A DNA stretch of 64,000 nt from the NCBI RefSeq assembly GCF_041428715.1, contig NZ_CP155572.1; one strand, written 5' to 3'. This stretch comes from Sporomusa malonica. GTDB taxonomy: Bacteria; Bacillota; Negativicutes; Sporomusales; Sporomusaceae. Made by a program: the position numbers and the translations under genes. The notes under the pieces are model-generated. The model made no database searches. It was given only the letters and a program-made list of their open reading frames with translations, and had not been told where the DNA came from. Shown in pieces: positions 52,936-61,686 of this stretch; within the stretch, counting starts at the first letter, position 1; each line of letters starts with the position of its first letter.

Positions 52936-54227
52936 CCTCTTAAATCGATAATTCTCTTTGCTTTTCCTTCTGAACGAGCGATAGTTCTCGGTTGCACCAA
53001 TTTCACTGTGGCATCAATTGATAGAATGACCCTCAGCTTATGCCGAATCATATTCTGCAACCCTTCCAATTTACGGAAATCTTCTAATAGCGTATCATCG
53101 GCCAGCTCAACCATCACTTCCATCTCATCCAGGTAACCCTTCCTGCGAACAATGATATTGTAGTGGGGTCCAATTTCCCGGATACCCACTAATACGCTTT
53201 CAATTTGTGAGGGAAAAACATTGACGCCGCGAATTTTAAGCATATCATCAGTACGTCCTTGCACTTTTGTCATACGTACCAATGTCCGGCCGCATTTACA
53301 GGGTTCAGGATTAAGGCTGGTAATATCACGGGTCCGGTAGCGTAACAGCGGAAATCCTTCTTTGGTCATGGTGGTAATAACTAATTCACCTAACTCCCCG
53401 TAAGGCAGCGGCATGTCGGTTATCGGATCAATAATTTCTGGATAAAAGTGATCTTCATTAATGTGTAACCCTTCCTTACACTGACATTCTCCTGAAACAC
53501 CAGGACCGATTAATTCACTCATTCCATAGTTTTCAACAGCGTCGATACCCCAGATACGCTCAATGACTTGGCGCATCTCTTCGGAACAGCCCTCGGCTCC
53601 GAACAGCCCCAACCGTACATTGAGCGACCGGGTATCTATGCCCATACTCTGGGCCGTTTCAGCAAGATACAAAGAATACGACGGTGTACTTACCAATATG
53701 GTTGTGCCAAAATCTTGCATAAGCATAATCTGTCGTTCTGTATTGCCTGTAGACGCTGGTACGATTGTAGCGCCAAGCCTTTCTAGTCCATAGTGCAAGC
53801 CAAAAGCTCCGGTAAACAGTCCATAACCAAAAGCTACCTGCGCGACATCCTCCTCCCGTGCACCGGCAGCGACAGCCAGACGGGTCACCATATCAGCCCA
53901 TAATTCTATGTCTTGTTTGGTATAGCCAACCACAGTAGGCTTTCCGGTAGTTCCAGAAGAGGCATGTAAGCGTACGATTTTTTTGAGGGGTGAGCTAAAT
54001 AACCCGTACGGGTAATTATTGCGTATGTCGTCCTTCGTAGTAAATGGAAGCAGACTAACATCTTGCAGAGAACGGATGTGGTTCAATCCTACACATTTAT
54101 TGTCTAATGCCTGGCGGTAAAAAGGAACATTTTCATAAACTCGCTGTACTACATGGCGCAACCTGGTCAGTTGCACTTCCTCCATTTGTCTTCGATCCAG
54201 GCATTCAGCTTCTTTATCCCATATCAT
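52905..54227 (-). CDS. paaK: Phenylacetate-CoA ligase (aryl-CoA ligase)
   Basis: 440 aa, adenylate-forming family. ATP loop LHASSGTTGKPTVVGYT near residue 88, YGMSELIGPGVSGEC near 235, and the C-terminal domain TDDMLKIRGVNVFPSQIE. It activates phenylacetate, indoleacetate or related acids to CoA thioesters. The usual C-terminus ends near KAKRIIDLR; the extra GKENTACAEL is encoded by the R2 repeat. It lies 31 bp after the symporter gene on the same strand and probably shares the T-box-controlled transcript. Confidence 0.92.
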   Translation of the reverse strand: MIWDKEAECLDRRQMEEVQLTRLRHVVQRVYENVPFYRQALDNKCVGLNHIRSLQDVSLLPFTTKDDIRNNYPYGLFSSPLKKIVRLHASSGTTGKPTVVGYTKQDIELWADMVTRLAVAAGAREEDVAQVAFGYGLFTGAFGLHYGLERLGATIVPASTGNTERQIMLMQDFGTTILVSTPSYSLYLAETAQSMGIDTRSLNVRLGLFGAEGCSEEMRQVIERIWGIDAVENYGMSELIGPGVSGECQCKEGLHINEDHFYPEIIDPITDMPLPYGELGELVITTMTKEGFPLLRYRTRDITSLNPEPCKCGRTLVRMTKVQGRTDDMLKIRGVNVFPSQIESVLVGIREIGPHYNIIVRRKGYLDEMEVMVELADDTLLEDFRKLEGLQNMIRHKLRVILSIDATVKLVQPRTIARSEGKAKRIIDLRGKENTACAEL

Positions 54228-54258
54228 AAATATCTACCCCTTCTCCTAAGCTTTGTTT

Positions 54259-55836
54259 CTACTTCACGGTGACCACCTGTTGTACAGGCTGAGTCACTAC
54301 ACTTACCACAACAAGTACCAATGAACTTATTGGCAAGGTAATGACAAGCGGATCAATATATGTCCATGGCGCAACCGCCAATGTACTCACACCAAACAGT
54401 TTAAAACAGAGACCAAAAATTGCCGCTTCTCTCTCATGCATAAATAGCACTACCACTGAATAAACAATAGAGGCTGTTACCATGCTCCAGACTGCACCTT
54501 GCGGAGTTACTTTGGGCCAATAAAGTGCCGCTGTGTACATCGGCAAAAAGGCAGAGGTACACATCCCAAAAAACAGCGCAGTCGCTATAGCAATAACGCC
54601 CAGCGGCAACTGGAAAGCCAGTAAGATGGTGACTGCAAAACCAAACAGTGTGCCCAGCCGGGCAACCAACAACGTTTTTTTGTCACTCCCGCTGCGACTA
54701 GGGTTCAAATCATAGGAAACAGACGTGGAAATAATATGGAATTGACCACTCAATGTCGACATAGCCGCCGATAGCAATGTAAATAAAAATAGATATTTCA
54801 GCCATTCAGGCATTGCCTGGGTAATATATAACGGAATAATTTTGTCGATATTCGGAGCAGCACCACCAACTGCTGTAGCTGCCAAAGCAAGCTTGTCGGC
54901 ATGTTCCATAAAATATACATTAGATAATGCCCCCACAGTATAAGCAACACCCGGGATAAACAGAATAAACAGCGCACCCACGCTTAGCCCTTTATATATA
55001 TCTTTTGAACTGGCTACTGTCATAAACCGGACAGCCAGTTGCGGTTGAGCCAAGACACCGATGCCAACACCCAAAATTAGCGTGGATGTAACAAACCACC
55101 ATAGCTCTGAGCCAAGCGCCGGCATAGCTGCCCAGCCTTGATGCCCCTTAGCTGCTAACGCAGGCGGAACAAGATGAGTAAGAGCGGTTAATTTAGTATG
55201 AGCCGCCGTAATTCCACCCAGTGATGTATACGTAAGGACAGCTAATGCTATCATTCCGACGATCATAATAACAGCCTGCATGGCGTCAGTATAAATAACC
55301 CCACGTAATCCACCGAAAAAAACGTACGCAAACACAATCACAGCAAATATAAGGACTGCTGAAGTGTAACTCATACTAAGAGCCTCTTCCATATAGCGTG
55401 CTCCGCCAATCATAACGGCAGCAGCATACAGCGGCATGGCCAAACTGATAACACCTGCCGCAAATTTCCGAATAAAGGGGGATTCAAAGCGAACACCCAA
55501 AAACTCAGGAAAAGTTTTTACCTGCAGCTGGTGGGCAAGTTTGCGAGTCTTGACTCCATAAAAAACAAAAGCGATAAATATACCTACTAAAATATTGCAC
55601 GCCGTTAGCCATAGTAAACTCATCCCATAGACAGCTGCTACACCGCCAAACCCAACAATTGCTGAAGTTGAGATAAAGGTAGCTCCGTATGCCAAAGCCA
55701 TTAATACCGGGTGCACATTTCCCCCTGCAATCATATAGTCTTTGGCTGACTTGGTATGCCTAAAGCCAAGATACCCAAGGAATGCGGTCATTCCTAAATA
55801 TAGCACAAGCATTACATACAACAACTGATTATCCAA
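54259..55836 (-). CDS. Sodium:solute symporter (SSS family)
   Basis: 525 aa with about 13 membrane helices. N-terminal YLGFRHTKSAKDYMIAGG and AYGATFISTSAIVGFGG are typical of the SSS fold. Substrate is open; the paaK neighbour suggests an aryl acid, the T-box suggests a link to an amino acid. The start is TTG at 55836 with GGGAGGAG upstream. A 35-aa accessory peptide gene precedes it, with the R1 repeat in the gap. Confidence 0.9.
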   Translation of the reverse strand: MDNQLLYVMLVLYLGMTAFLGYLGFRHTKSAKDYMIAGGNVHPVLMALAYGATFISTSAIVGFGGVAAVYGMSLLWLTACNILVGIFIAFVFYGVKTRKLAHQLQVKTFPEFLGVRFESPFIRKFAAGVISLAMPLYAAAVMIGGARYMEEALSMSYTSAVLIFAVIVFAYVFFGGLRGVIYTDAMQAVIMIVGMIALAVLTYTSLGGITAAHTKLTALTHLVPPALAAKGHQGWAAMPALGSELWWFVTSTLILGVGIGVLAQPQLAVRFMTVASSKDIYKGLSVGALFILFIPGVAYTVGALSNVYFMEHADKLALAATAVGGAAPNIDKIIPLYITQAMPEWLKYLFLFTLLSAAMSTLSGQFHIISTSVSYDLNPSRSGSDKKTLLVARLGTLFGFAVTILLAFQLPLGVIAIATALFFGMCTSAFLPMYTAALYWPKVTPQGAVWSMVTASIVYSVVVLFMHEREAAIFGLCFKLFGVSTLAVAPWTYIDPLVITLPISSLVLVVVSVVTQPVQQVVTVK

Positions 55837-55859
55837 TAAAATCTCCTCCCATCGCTTTA

Positions 55860-55979
55860 TCCGATGACTAAGTCGCTCTAAGACTCCCGCTTCTACAAGC
55901 AGGAGTTAAGAGCGCCTAAGTCCCTGGATAAGGTCGACTAAACTTCAGTTGGGGTTAAAACCCCAACTGAAGCTAAGTC
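55860..55979 (-). repeat. R1 repeat, copy b, between accessory peptide and symporter genes
   Basis: The minus strand gives the same two-hairpin element as 8702-8824: GACTTAGCTTCAG-TTGGGG ... CCCCAA-CTGAAGTTTAGTC, then GGGACTTAG-GCGCTCT ... CTTGTAGAAG ... AGAGCG. It ends 23 bp before the symporter TTG. Orientation relative to the gene is as in copy a. Confidence 0.75.
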
Positions 55980-55984
55980 TATCT

Positions 55985-56092
55985 TTATTCCTCTTGGGTA
56001 CTTTTCCACGCCGCATAGATAATACAAAGCGCAGCAGAGCCAAGGCAAGATAAATAGGCCAAAGCAATCCAGGGATCAGTTAGTCCTAACAT
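55985..56092 (-). CDS. Symporter small accessory protein
   Basis: 35-aa single-helix peptide starting MLGLTDPWIALAYLSCLG and ending WKSTQEE. The ATG at 56092 is preceded by AGGAGGTG. It matches the short accessory subunits found just upstream of SSS symporters (typical start MLGL.DPWIALAY). It is expected to sit in the membrane with the symporter. Confidence 0.85.
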   Translation of the reverse strand: MLGLTDPWIALAYLSCLGSAALCIIYAAWKSTQEE

Positions 56093-56116
56093 CAGCAGTC
56101 ACCTCCTGAAAAAAAA

Positions 56117-56160
56117 ATACAAACTCCCGTCCCTTACGTATGTAAGGGACGGGAGTTCTA
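56117..56160 (-). terminator. T-box terminator
   Basis: Minus-strand perfect stem AACTCCCGTCCCTTAC / GTAAGGGACGGGAGTT with a four-base loop and a T-run, 25 bp before the accessory peptide start. Confidence 0.95.
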
Positions 56161-56450
56161 CTTCCCGCGATACCACCCTTGTAGAGCTGATAAGCTAACC
56201 TGCTAACCAACTCCGCTCTGCAGAGTACGGGTAAGACACTCGCTTACCGATACCCCCTTCCTAATAACGGCGGAAGTTCCGACCACACCTACCAATTCCA
56301 CTAACCCTGTTACGAGTTCTTGAAATCTTCAGCTAGCAACTCCGAGGTGTACTTCACGATTCAACCCCAGTCCGGGCTCGCACCTGCCGCCGGCTCTCTG
56401 AGCTGCAATTGAATGCTACTTCTCCTCTTCACAGTCTTTGGGATAGCTAT
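56161..56450 (-). promoter_or_regulatory. T-box riboswitch leader
   Basis: The minus strand carries Stem I landmarks (AGAGAGCCGGCGGCAGGTGC, GTGAAGTACACCTCGGAG) and the T-box antiterminator AAGGGTGGTATCGCGGGAAG at about 56183-56163, followed by the terminator. The specifier is in GAAGTACACC and reads GUA (Val) or UAC (Tyr), depending on register; the A after UAC favours Tyr. Uncharged tRNA should induce the accessory peptide-symporter-paaK operon. Confidence 0.88.
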
Positions 56451-56581
56451 ATAACCAAATGTAATGATATTTCATTGATTCTGTATTATTAAAACAATAT
56501 TGTTTCAATGAGTATAATATAGCAATACACCTGTATTTTGTCAAGCTGTTTTTCCTATAAAATCCCAGCTATTGTTCTTTG

Positions 56582-57046
56582 TTACCGTCTTTTGAAGATT
56601 CTCGCTGTAGATTCCTCAATACCCAAATAATGGTCTAAACTGTACTTGCCTGGTCCAATAAAAGCTGCACCAAAAAAGCTTAGCCCATCTTCCAAAGACT
56701 GAGAAGCTTTCTGCAGTCCTTTGCCATCCATCATCTGGCTAGTGAAGGCTACCAACATATTGCTAAACAGGAGAAAGCAGGCCGGACGATAAAATAGGCC
56801 AAGCGCAAATAATAATCCGCCCCCAAACTCGGCAAAGCTTGCCATGAACCCCCAAAAACCTGGGGCAAACTCAATCCCGAAGGTTCCCATGGCCTTGCCA
56901 AGCCCTGCCCATTTTTCAGTGCCGCCAATAATCTTAGGCCAGCCATGCCACATAAACATACCGCCTAAGCCAAGACGGAACAAAAGTAAAGCTAGATCTC
57001 GAAACCGAGAAAGTATCTGCGCAAATAGCTGCAAAAATTGTTTCAT
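56582..57046 (-). CDS. DoxX family membrane protein
   Basis: 154 aa, four membrane helices. DoxX features LALLLFRLGLGGMFMWHGWPKI and ASFAEFGGGLLFALGLFYRPA. Family members are linked to quinone or thiosulfate oxidation, or to stress defence, with no fixed function here. It is divergent from the dehydrogenase gene at 57226. Confidence 0.85.
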   Translation of the reverse strand: MKQFLQLFAQILSRFRDLALLLFRLGLGGMFMWHGWPKIIGGTEKWAGLGKAMGTFGIEFAPGFWGFMASFAEFGGGLLFALGLFYRPACFLLFSNMLVAFTSQMMDGKGLQKASQSLEDGLSFFGAAFIGPGKYSLDHYLGIEESTARIFKRR

Positions 57047-57161
57047 CTAAATCACGTCTCCTCTAAAGTTGGATGCCTTGATGATTTTTGCTATTTACAG
57101 TTTTCCTCCTTCCGCTTAAATTATCTACACTTTCGCCGGCTTCCTTAAACTGGCGAAAAAG

Positions 57162-57190
57162 TTGACAGGCCTCCAGTGGCCAAATATACT
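57162..57190 (+). promoter_or_regulatory. Predicted promoter of the second hydroxyacid dehydrogenase
   Basis: TTGACA (57162-57167) and TATACT (57185-57190), 17-bp spacer. The spacer carries GGCC-N6-GGCC, and an imperfect dyad TTTCGCC...GGCGAAA lies at 57131-57158 upstream; both may be operator sites. Confidence 0.75.
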
Positions 57191-57225
57191 TAAAATTGTA
57201 AATGTTCTACATTAGGGGGTCAACT

Positions 57226-58179
57226 ATGAAAACAGTCTTTCTAAACGCAGCCAAACTGGACTTTGACAACAAACTGGATTTTTCACAGTTAGCCAAACTT
57301 ACTACAGTCACGAAATATGCTGCAAGCAGCGATCAGGAAATTCTAGAAAGAGTTAAGGATCAAAACATTGTTGTTACCAAAGAGCTCCCTGTGGGAAAAG
57401 ATTTAATTCTCCAGTTCCCGCCCTCGGTTAAACTCATCTGCGAAGCCGGCACTGGCTATAACAATATAGACCTAGCCGCCGCCAGAGAAAAAAACATTAC
57501 GGTCTGCAATGTTCCTGGCTACAGCACTGAAGCAGTTGCTCAGCTGGCAATCACCTTCATGTTAAGCCTAAGTGCCTCACTACCACAGCAGCAGCTTATG
57601 CTCAACCAGAAAAACTATGATAACTTTACCAAACACCTCATGGTGCCGCATTTTGAAATATTAAATAAAACTCTTGGCATCATTGGTTCAGGTAGCATTG
57701 GCCAGCAAGTAATTAAAGTCGCCCTTGCACTCGGTATGAATATCCTCGTATACAATAGAACACACAAATTATGGAACGACCCTAAAATCAAGTCTGTATC
57801 GCTCGAAGAATTACTCAAGCAAAGTGATTTTATTTCCTTGCACTGCCCACTCACTGCGGATACAAAGCATATCATTAATAAAGATAAGTTAAGTATAATG
57901 AAACCATCGGCGTTTGTTATCAACACCTCAAGAGGGGCTCTTATCAAAGAAACCGATTTAATCGAAGCCTTGCAAGCAGGAAAAATTGCTGGCGCAGGAC
58001 TAGACGTACAAGACCCGGAGCCGCCAGAGCTAGATAATCCCTTATTTGCTATGAAAAACGTCATTCTCACCCCCCATATCGGTTGGAAACCATTCGAGGC
58101 GAGACAGCGGCTAATTAATATGATGGCTGGCAATATCGAAGCCTTTATTCAAGGAAAACCTGTCAATGTGGTAAGTTAA
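57226..58179 (+). CDS. D-2-hydroxyacid dehydrogenase (glycerate/hydroxypyruvate type)
   Basis: 317 aa. Rossmann motif GIIGSGSIGQQVI near residue 150, catalytic Arg in NTSRGALI, Glu in DVQDPEPPE and His in TPHIGW. The TPHIGW ending is typical of glycerate dehydrogenase/hydroxypyruvate reductase, but substrate is not proven. The ATG at 57226 with AGGGGG is preferred over the earlier in-frame start. It is followed by a terminator. Confidence 0.88.
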   Translation: MKTVFLNAAKLDFDNKLDFSQLAKLTTVTKYAASSDQEILERVKDQNIVVTKELPVGKDLILQFPPSVKLICEAGTGYNNIDLAAAREKNITVCNVPGYSTEAVAQLAITFMLSLSASLPQQQLMLNQKNYDNFTKHLMVPHFEILNKTLGIIGSGSIGQQVIKVALALGMNILVYNRTHKLWNDPKIKSVSLEELLKQSDFISLHCPLTADTKHIINKDKLSIMKPSAFVINTSRGALIKETDLIEALQAGKIAGAGLDVQDPEPPELDNPLFAMKNVILTPHIGWKPFEARQRLINMMAGNIEAFIQGKPVNVVS

Positions 58180-58185
58180 TATTTA

Positions 58186-58224
58186 CTAAGGAGCTGGCCT
58201 AATATTAGGTCAGCTCTTTCTTGT
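58186..58224 (+). terminator. Intrinsic terminator
   Basis: Stem AGGAGCTGGCCTAA / TTAGGTCAGCTCT with T-rich tail after the dehydrogenase. Confidence 0.8.
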
Positions 58225-58388
58225 CTCCGGTATATTTATAACACCATTTTTACCAAGAGACATTGGATTGTTATCGCTGTTTATGCAGGACAAAACTACT
58301 TTTTGCAGAATAGTTAGATAAATATGCCTTATTTCTCAAAATCAAACAACTTTTTGGTCGTAACTTGAATTACTAGGGAGGCCAATAA

Positions 58389-60302
58389 ATGACTAATACA
58401 AGTACCGTGAGATTACATGACCTCTTTGATCTTTTTTTTCTGCAAGATTTTCAGGACAATTTCGCCTTAAGTGTAGGCGTGGGTAGTTTGATAGAGGATA
58501 ATCAGGGACAAGCGATCACTTGCCCTAGCTGCTTTTCCACGTTTTGCAGGGATATTATCAGAACGAGTCCTCTCGGCCTAAAGCGCTGCCAGGAGAACGA
58601 TATGCGAGGAGCAGCAGAGGCACTGCGGACAGGTAAGCCCGCGGTATACCAATGTCACGCAGGCTTAATCGATTTTGCCGCCCCCATTATCCTTGAAGGC
58701 AAAGTACTTGGAACAATATTTGGCGGACAGGTTTTAACAGAAGAGCCCTGTGAAGATGGCTGCCGCAAACTTGCAAAAGAACTGGGTGTAAATCCAGACA
58801 GATATATAGCTGCCATAAAAGAAATCCCGGTAGTAACCAAAGAAAAAGTTCAAGCGACCGCTAAAGTCCTGTTCTCAGTTGCTAACACTTTGTCCAAGAA
58901 CGCCTACCAAACATTGAAGTTAAAGGAAAACCACCGGGAAATAGTCTTGTCCTATAACCGTCTTGAGAATATATTCCATACCATGTCAGACGGCGTCTTG
59001 ATCGTCGATGAACAAGGTATTATCAAACAAGTAAATGTAATAACCGAAGAAATTTTCGGAAGACCGGCTTCCGATCTGTTGAATAAATCTGTCAAAGAAC
59101 TAATGGGCAGCGAGACTCCCTTTATCGAAAATGCTTATAGACACCAAACAGCTTACAATGATTTCGAAATATTTATTGATGCCAGCTTGGGGCGTCTCCA
59201 CTGTATATCCTCCGGAAGACCGATAGTTGACGATGTGGGAATGACATCCGGCGCAGTTATTATTCTTCGTCCAATGAAAATTGTTCATAACCTGGTCAAC
59301 CGCCTAAGCGGCGCTCAAGCGACCTTCCGGTTTGGTAATATTATTGGGCAGTGTCCCTCAATACTCAAGACTATTCAATTAGCCTCTCAAGCAGCAGCAG
59401 GAATATCAAATGTACTGATTGAGGGAGAAAGTGGTACTGGAAAAGAGGTTTTTGCTCAAGCCATCCATAATCAAAGTTCAAGGCGCAAAGGACCTTTTGT
59501 CGCCGTCAACTGCGGGGCAATTCCCCGTGAGCTAATGATAAGCGAATTGTTTGGCTATACAGAGGGCGCCTTTACCGGAGCTAAACGCGGAGGAAGACCG
59601 GGTAAATTTGAATTTGCTTCCGGCGGCACGATTTTTCTGGATGAAATTGGAGACACTCCGCTCGAACTGCAAGTTGCCTTACTTAGAGTAATCCAGGAAC
59701 GAAAAATAACGCGTATGGGCGATAATAAAGTTATTCCTGTTGATCTGAGAATTATTTGCGCAACAAACAAAAATCTGGCCCAAGAAGTCGAGAAGGGTAA
59801 TTTTCGTCAAGACTTATACTATCGTTTAAATGTCATATCCTTAAAAATTCCGCCGCTGCGTGAACGCCAGGAAGACATCCCGTTAATATTCAGCTATATG
59901 CTAAATACGATGGGTCGTGAGTGGGGACGAACCATTAAAAAAGTTGATCCTGAAGTTATTACTCTGCTTCAGCACTATCGTTGGCCGGGTAACGTTCGTG
60001 AGTTACAGAATATTGTGGAAAGAGTAATTAGTATCGCCGACGAGAATATCATCAAGCCTGAACACTTACCTGAACACCTTCTAAATCAAAAAGATTTGAC
60101 TATTTGTCATCCTGATTTAACGGAAAATCCAACTCTATGTGCGAGAGAAATGATTAAACAGAATTTTAATAATAAGGAGCGCCAGCAAATACTTGACTTC
60201 TTGCTTGAAGCAAGTGGCAATATTAGTCATGCTGCTAAGACAATGGGGGTTGCTCGAAGCACTTTGTATCGAAAAATGCGCCAATATAATATATCCAATT
60301 AA
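58389..60302 (+). CDS. Sigma-54-dependent activator with PocR and PAS domains
   Basis: 637 aa. PocR sensor at about residues 8-175 with Cys-rich ITCPSCFSTFCRD and LKRCQEND; PAS at about 190-300; AAA+ domain with Walker A GESGTGKE, sigma-54-contact GAFTGA and Walker B GGTIFLDEIGD; Fis-type HTH at the end (HAAKTMGVARSTLYRKMR). PocR domains bind small organic ligands. It is convergent with the butanediol dehydrogenase gene, which has a -24/-12 promoter, so it is the likely activator. Confidence 0.93.
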   Translation: MTNTSTVRLHDLFDLFFLQDFQDNFALSVGVGSLIEDNQGQAITCPSCFSTFCRDIIRTSPLGLKRCQENDMRGAAEALRTGKPAVYQCHAGLIDFAAPIILEGKVLGTIFGGQVLTEEPCEDGCRKLAKELGVNPDRYIAAIKEIPVVTKEKVQATAKVLFSVANTLSKNAYQTLKLKENHREIVLSYNRLENIFHTMSDGVLIVDEQGIIKQVNVITEEIFGRPASDLLNKSVKELMGSETPFIENAYRHQTAYNDFEIFIDASLGRLHCISSGRPIVDDVGMTSGAVIILRPMKIVHNLVNRLSGAQATFRFGNIIGQCPSILKTIQLASQAAAGISNVLIEGESGTGKEVFAQAIHNQSSRRKGPFVAVNCGAIPRELMISELFGYTEGAFTGAKRGGRPGKFEFASGGTIFLDEIGDTPLELQVALLRVIQERKITRMGDNKVIPVDLRIICATNKNLAQEVEKGNFRQDLYYRLNVISLKIPPLRERQEDIPLIFSYMLNTMGREWGRTIKKVDPEVITLLQHYRWPGNVRELQNIVERVISIADENIIKPEHLPEHLLNQKDLTICHPDLTENPTLCAREMIKQNFNNKERQQILDFLLEASGNISHAAKTMGVARSTLYRKMRQYNISN

Positions 60303-60317
60303 AATCTTTCATAATGA

Positions 60318-60374
60318 ATGTGGCCATAAGATGTATGTTGGTTCTCAACCTGCATCTTATGGCCACTTTATTTT
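60318..60374. terminator. Bidirectional terminator between regulator and dehydrogenase
   Basis: Stem GTGGCCATAAGATG / CATCTTATGGCCAC with a loop of about 20 nt, then TTTATTTTAG. It separates the two convergent genes. Confidence 0.85.
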
Positions 60375-61428
60375 AGAAGGGTTTTACTAAAATCTTGATG
60401 TTTTGTTCTTTCCGGTTTACTAACTCATCAAAACCTTTTTCCACAATGTCATCAATGCTTATTTTGCCGGTAATCAGCGGCGCAACATCAATCCTGCCGT
60501 CAGATACGAGTTGAATAGCCGGAGCGAACTCACCGTAATAGGCCAAAGATCCCATAACTTCCCTTTCCGTGAAAGACAAGGCATTGAAATTCAGCGATGC
60601 TGCTTTTTCAAATATGCCCACAATTACCACCTTTCCTGCGGAACGGGCAAGTTCTATGGCGATCGGCGCAGTTTTGTCACTACCTACACACTCAAACACT
60701 ACATCTGCGCCCCCATTGGTAAGTTCTTTCACTTTTGCAATTACATCGACTTCTGTTGGATCCAGAACCGCTGTAGCACCAGCCTTTAACGCATATTCTT
60801 TCCTTGCCTTGGCTACTTCTACCGTATATATTTTACTAGCCCCGGCAGCCTTGGCACACATCAAGGTCGCAAGACCAATTGTTCCTGCCCCCATAATCAC
60901 TGCGGTATCACCCTGCACTAACGGTGCCCGCCGGACGGCATGCATCCCAACCGCCAAGGGCTCAATAAGTGCAGCGACTTCGTAGGACATTTCGTCAGGA
61001 ATCTTGTATATTGTATAGGCCGGTACATTTACATACTCTGCAAATGCCCCGTCATTCATTAGCCCGGTGAAGGCAAGTTTTTCACATAGACTGTAACGAT
61101 TTTCTTTGCACCGCGGACATTCCCAGCATACCTGACAGGCATCTGGAGCAACCCGATCCCCAACTTTTACGTTTGTTACACCAGGACCAACTTCAACTAC
61201 ATCACCGGAAAACTCGTGACCGAGAATTATGGGAGCTGTCCCCCCGGTTAAGGCATGTGGCTTATCCACCGGAATAAAAATCGGACCTGCAAGGTATTCA
61301 TGAAGATCTGAGCCGCAAATCCCACACCATTCTACCTTCACCTTAACCCAGCCTTCTTTCGGGCTCGGCGGCTCAGGAACCTCCATCACCCGCACATCTT
61401 TTTTACCATACCATACCGCTGCTTTCAT
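60373..61428 (-). CDS. Zinc-dependent 2,3-butanediol dehydrogenase-like MDR enzyme
   Basis: 351 aa medium-chain dehydrogenase. Catalytic zinc ligands in WCGICGSDLHEY and GHEFSGDVVEVG; structural zinc Cys cluster CQVCWECPRCKENRYSLC; NAD loop GAGTIGLATL. The insert IFIPVDKPHALTGGTAP is typical of (R,R)-butanediol dehydrogenases. Threonine or sorbitol dehydrogenase are less likely. The ATG at 61428 has GGAGGAG upstream. The sigma-54 promoter supports control by the adjacent activator. Confidence 0.9.
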   Translation of the reverse strand: MKAAVWYGKKDVRVMEVPEPPSPKEGWVKVKVEWCGICGSDLHEYLAGPIFIPVDKPHALTGGTAPIILGHEFSGDVVEVGPGVTNVKVGDRVAPDACQVCWECPRCKENRYSLCEKLAFTGLMNDGAFAEYVNVPAYTIYKIPDEMSYEVAALIEPLAVGMHAVRRAPLVQGDTAVIMGAGTIGLATLMCAKAAGASKIYTVEVAKARKEYALKAGATAVLDPTEVDVIAKVKELTNGGADVVFECVGSDKTAPIAIELARSAGKVVIVGIFEKAASLNFNALSFTEREVMGSLAYYGEFAPAIQLVSDGRIDVAPLITGKISIDDIVEKGFDELVNRKEQNIKILVKPF

Positions 61429-61484
61429 CCAAACTCCTCCTTTTAATAGGGAATAATACAATGCATCCTCACAAACTTTACTTT

Positions 61485-61501
61485 TGCAATAAATATGCCA
61501 A
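61485..61501 (-). promoter_or_regulatory. Sigma-54 (-24/-12) promoter
   Basis: The minus strand reads TTGGCATATTTATTGCA. The GG and GC dinucleotides are exactly 10 bp apart, as required for sigma-54. It lies about 57 bp before the dehydrogenase start. Confidence 0.82.
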
Positions 61502-61542
61502 TATAAACCAGCCTATTTATCCGGGAAATCAATGAAAATGAT

Positions 61543-61583
61543 CCAATATTTTGTACACAATATTAAGGTCTAAACATATGTTT
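61543..61583 (-). promoter_or_regulatory. Candidate activator binding sites
   Basis: Two dyads upstream of the -24/-12 promoter: AATATTTTGTACACAATATT (61543-61562, near-perfect) and AAACATATGTTT (about 61572-61583, perfect). Their distance, about 50-90 bp from the promoter, suits a sigma-54 activator. Confidence 0.55.
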
Positions 61584-61643
61584 GTCGTACTCTGTTCCAT
61601 AATTATCCAAACTTGTAGCTCCACCGTACATCTATGCTACACA

Positions 61644-61680
61644 TAAAAAAATACCCCAGGCATTAGGCCGGGATAGATAA
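61644..61680 (-). terminator. Intrinsic terminator of the lipoate-ligase fusion gene
   Basis: Minus-strand stem CCCGGC-CTAAT-GCC.GGG followed by seven T. Confidence 0.78.
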
Positions 61681-61686
61681 CATTTT

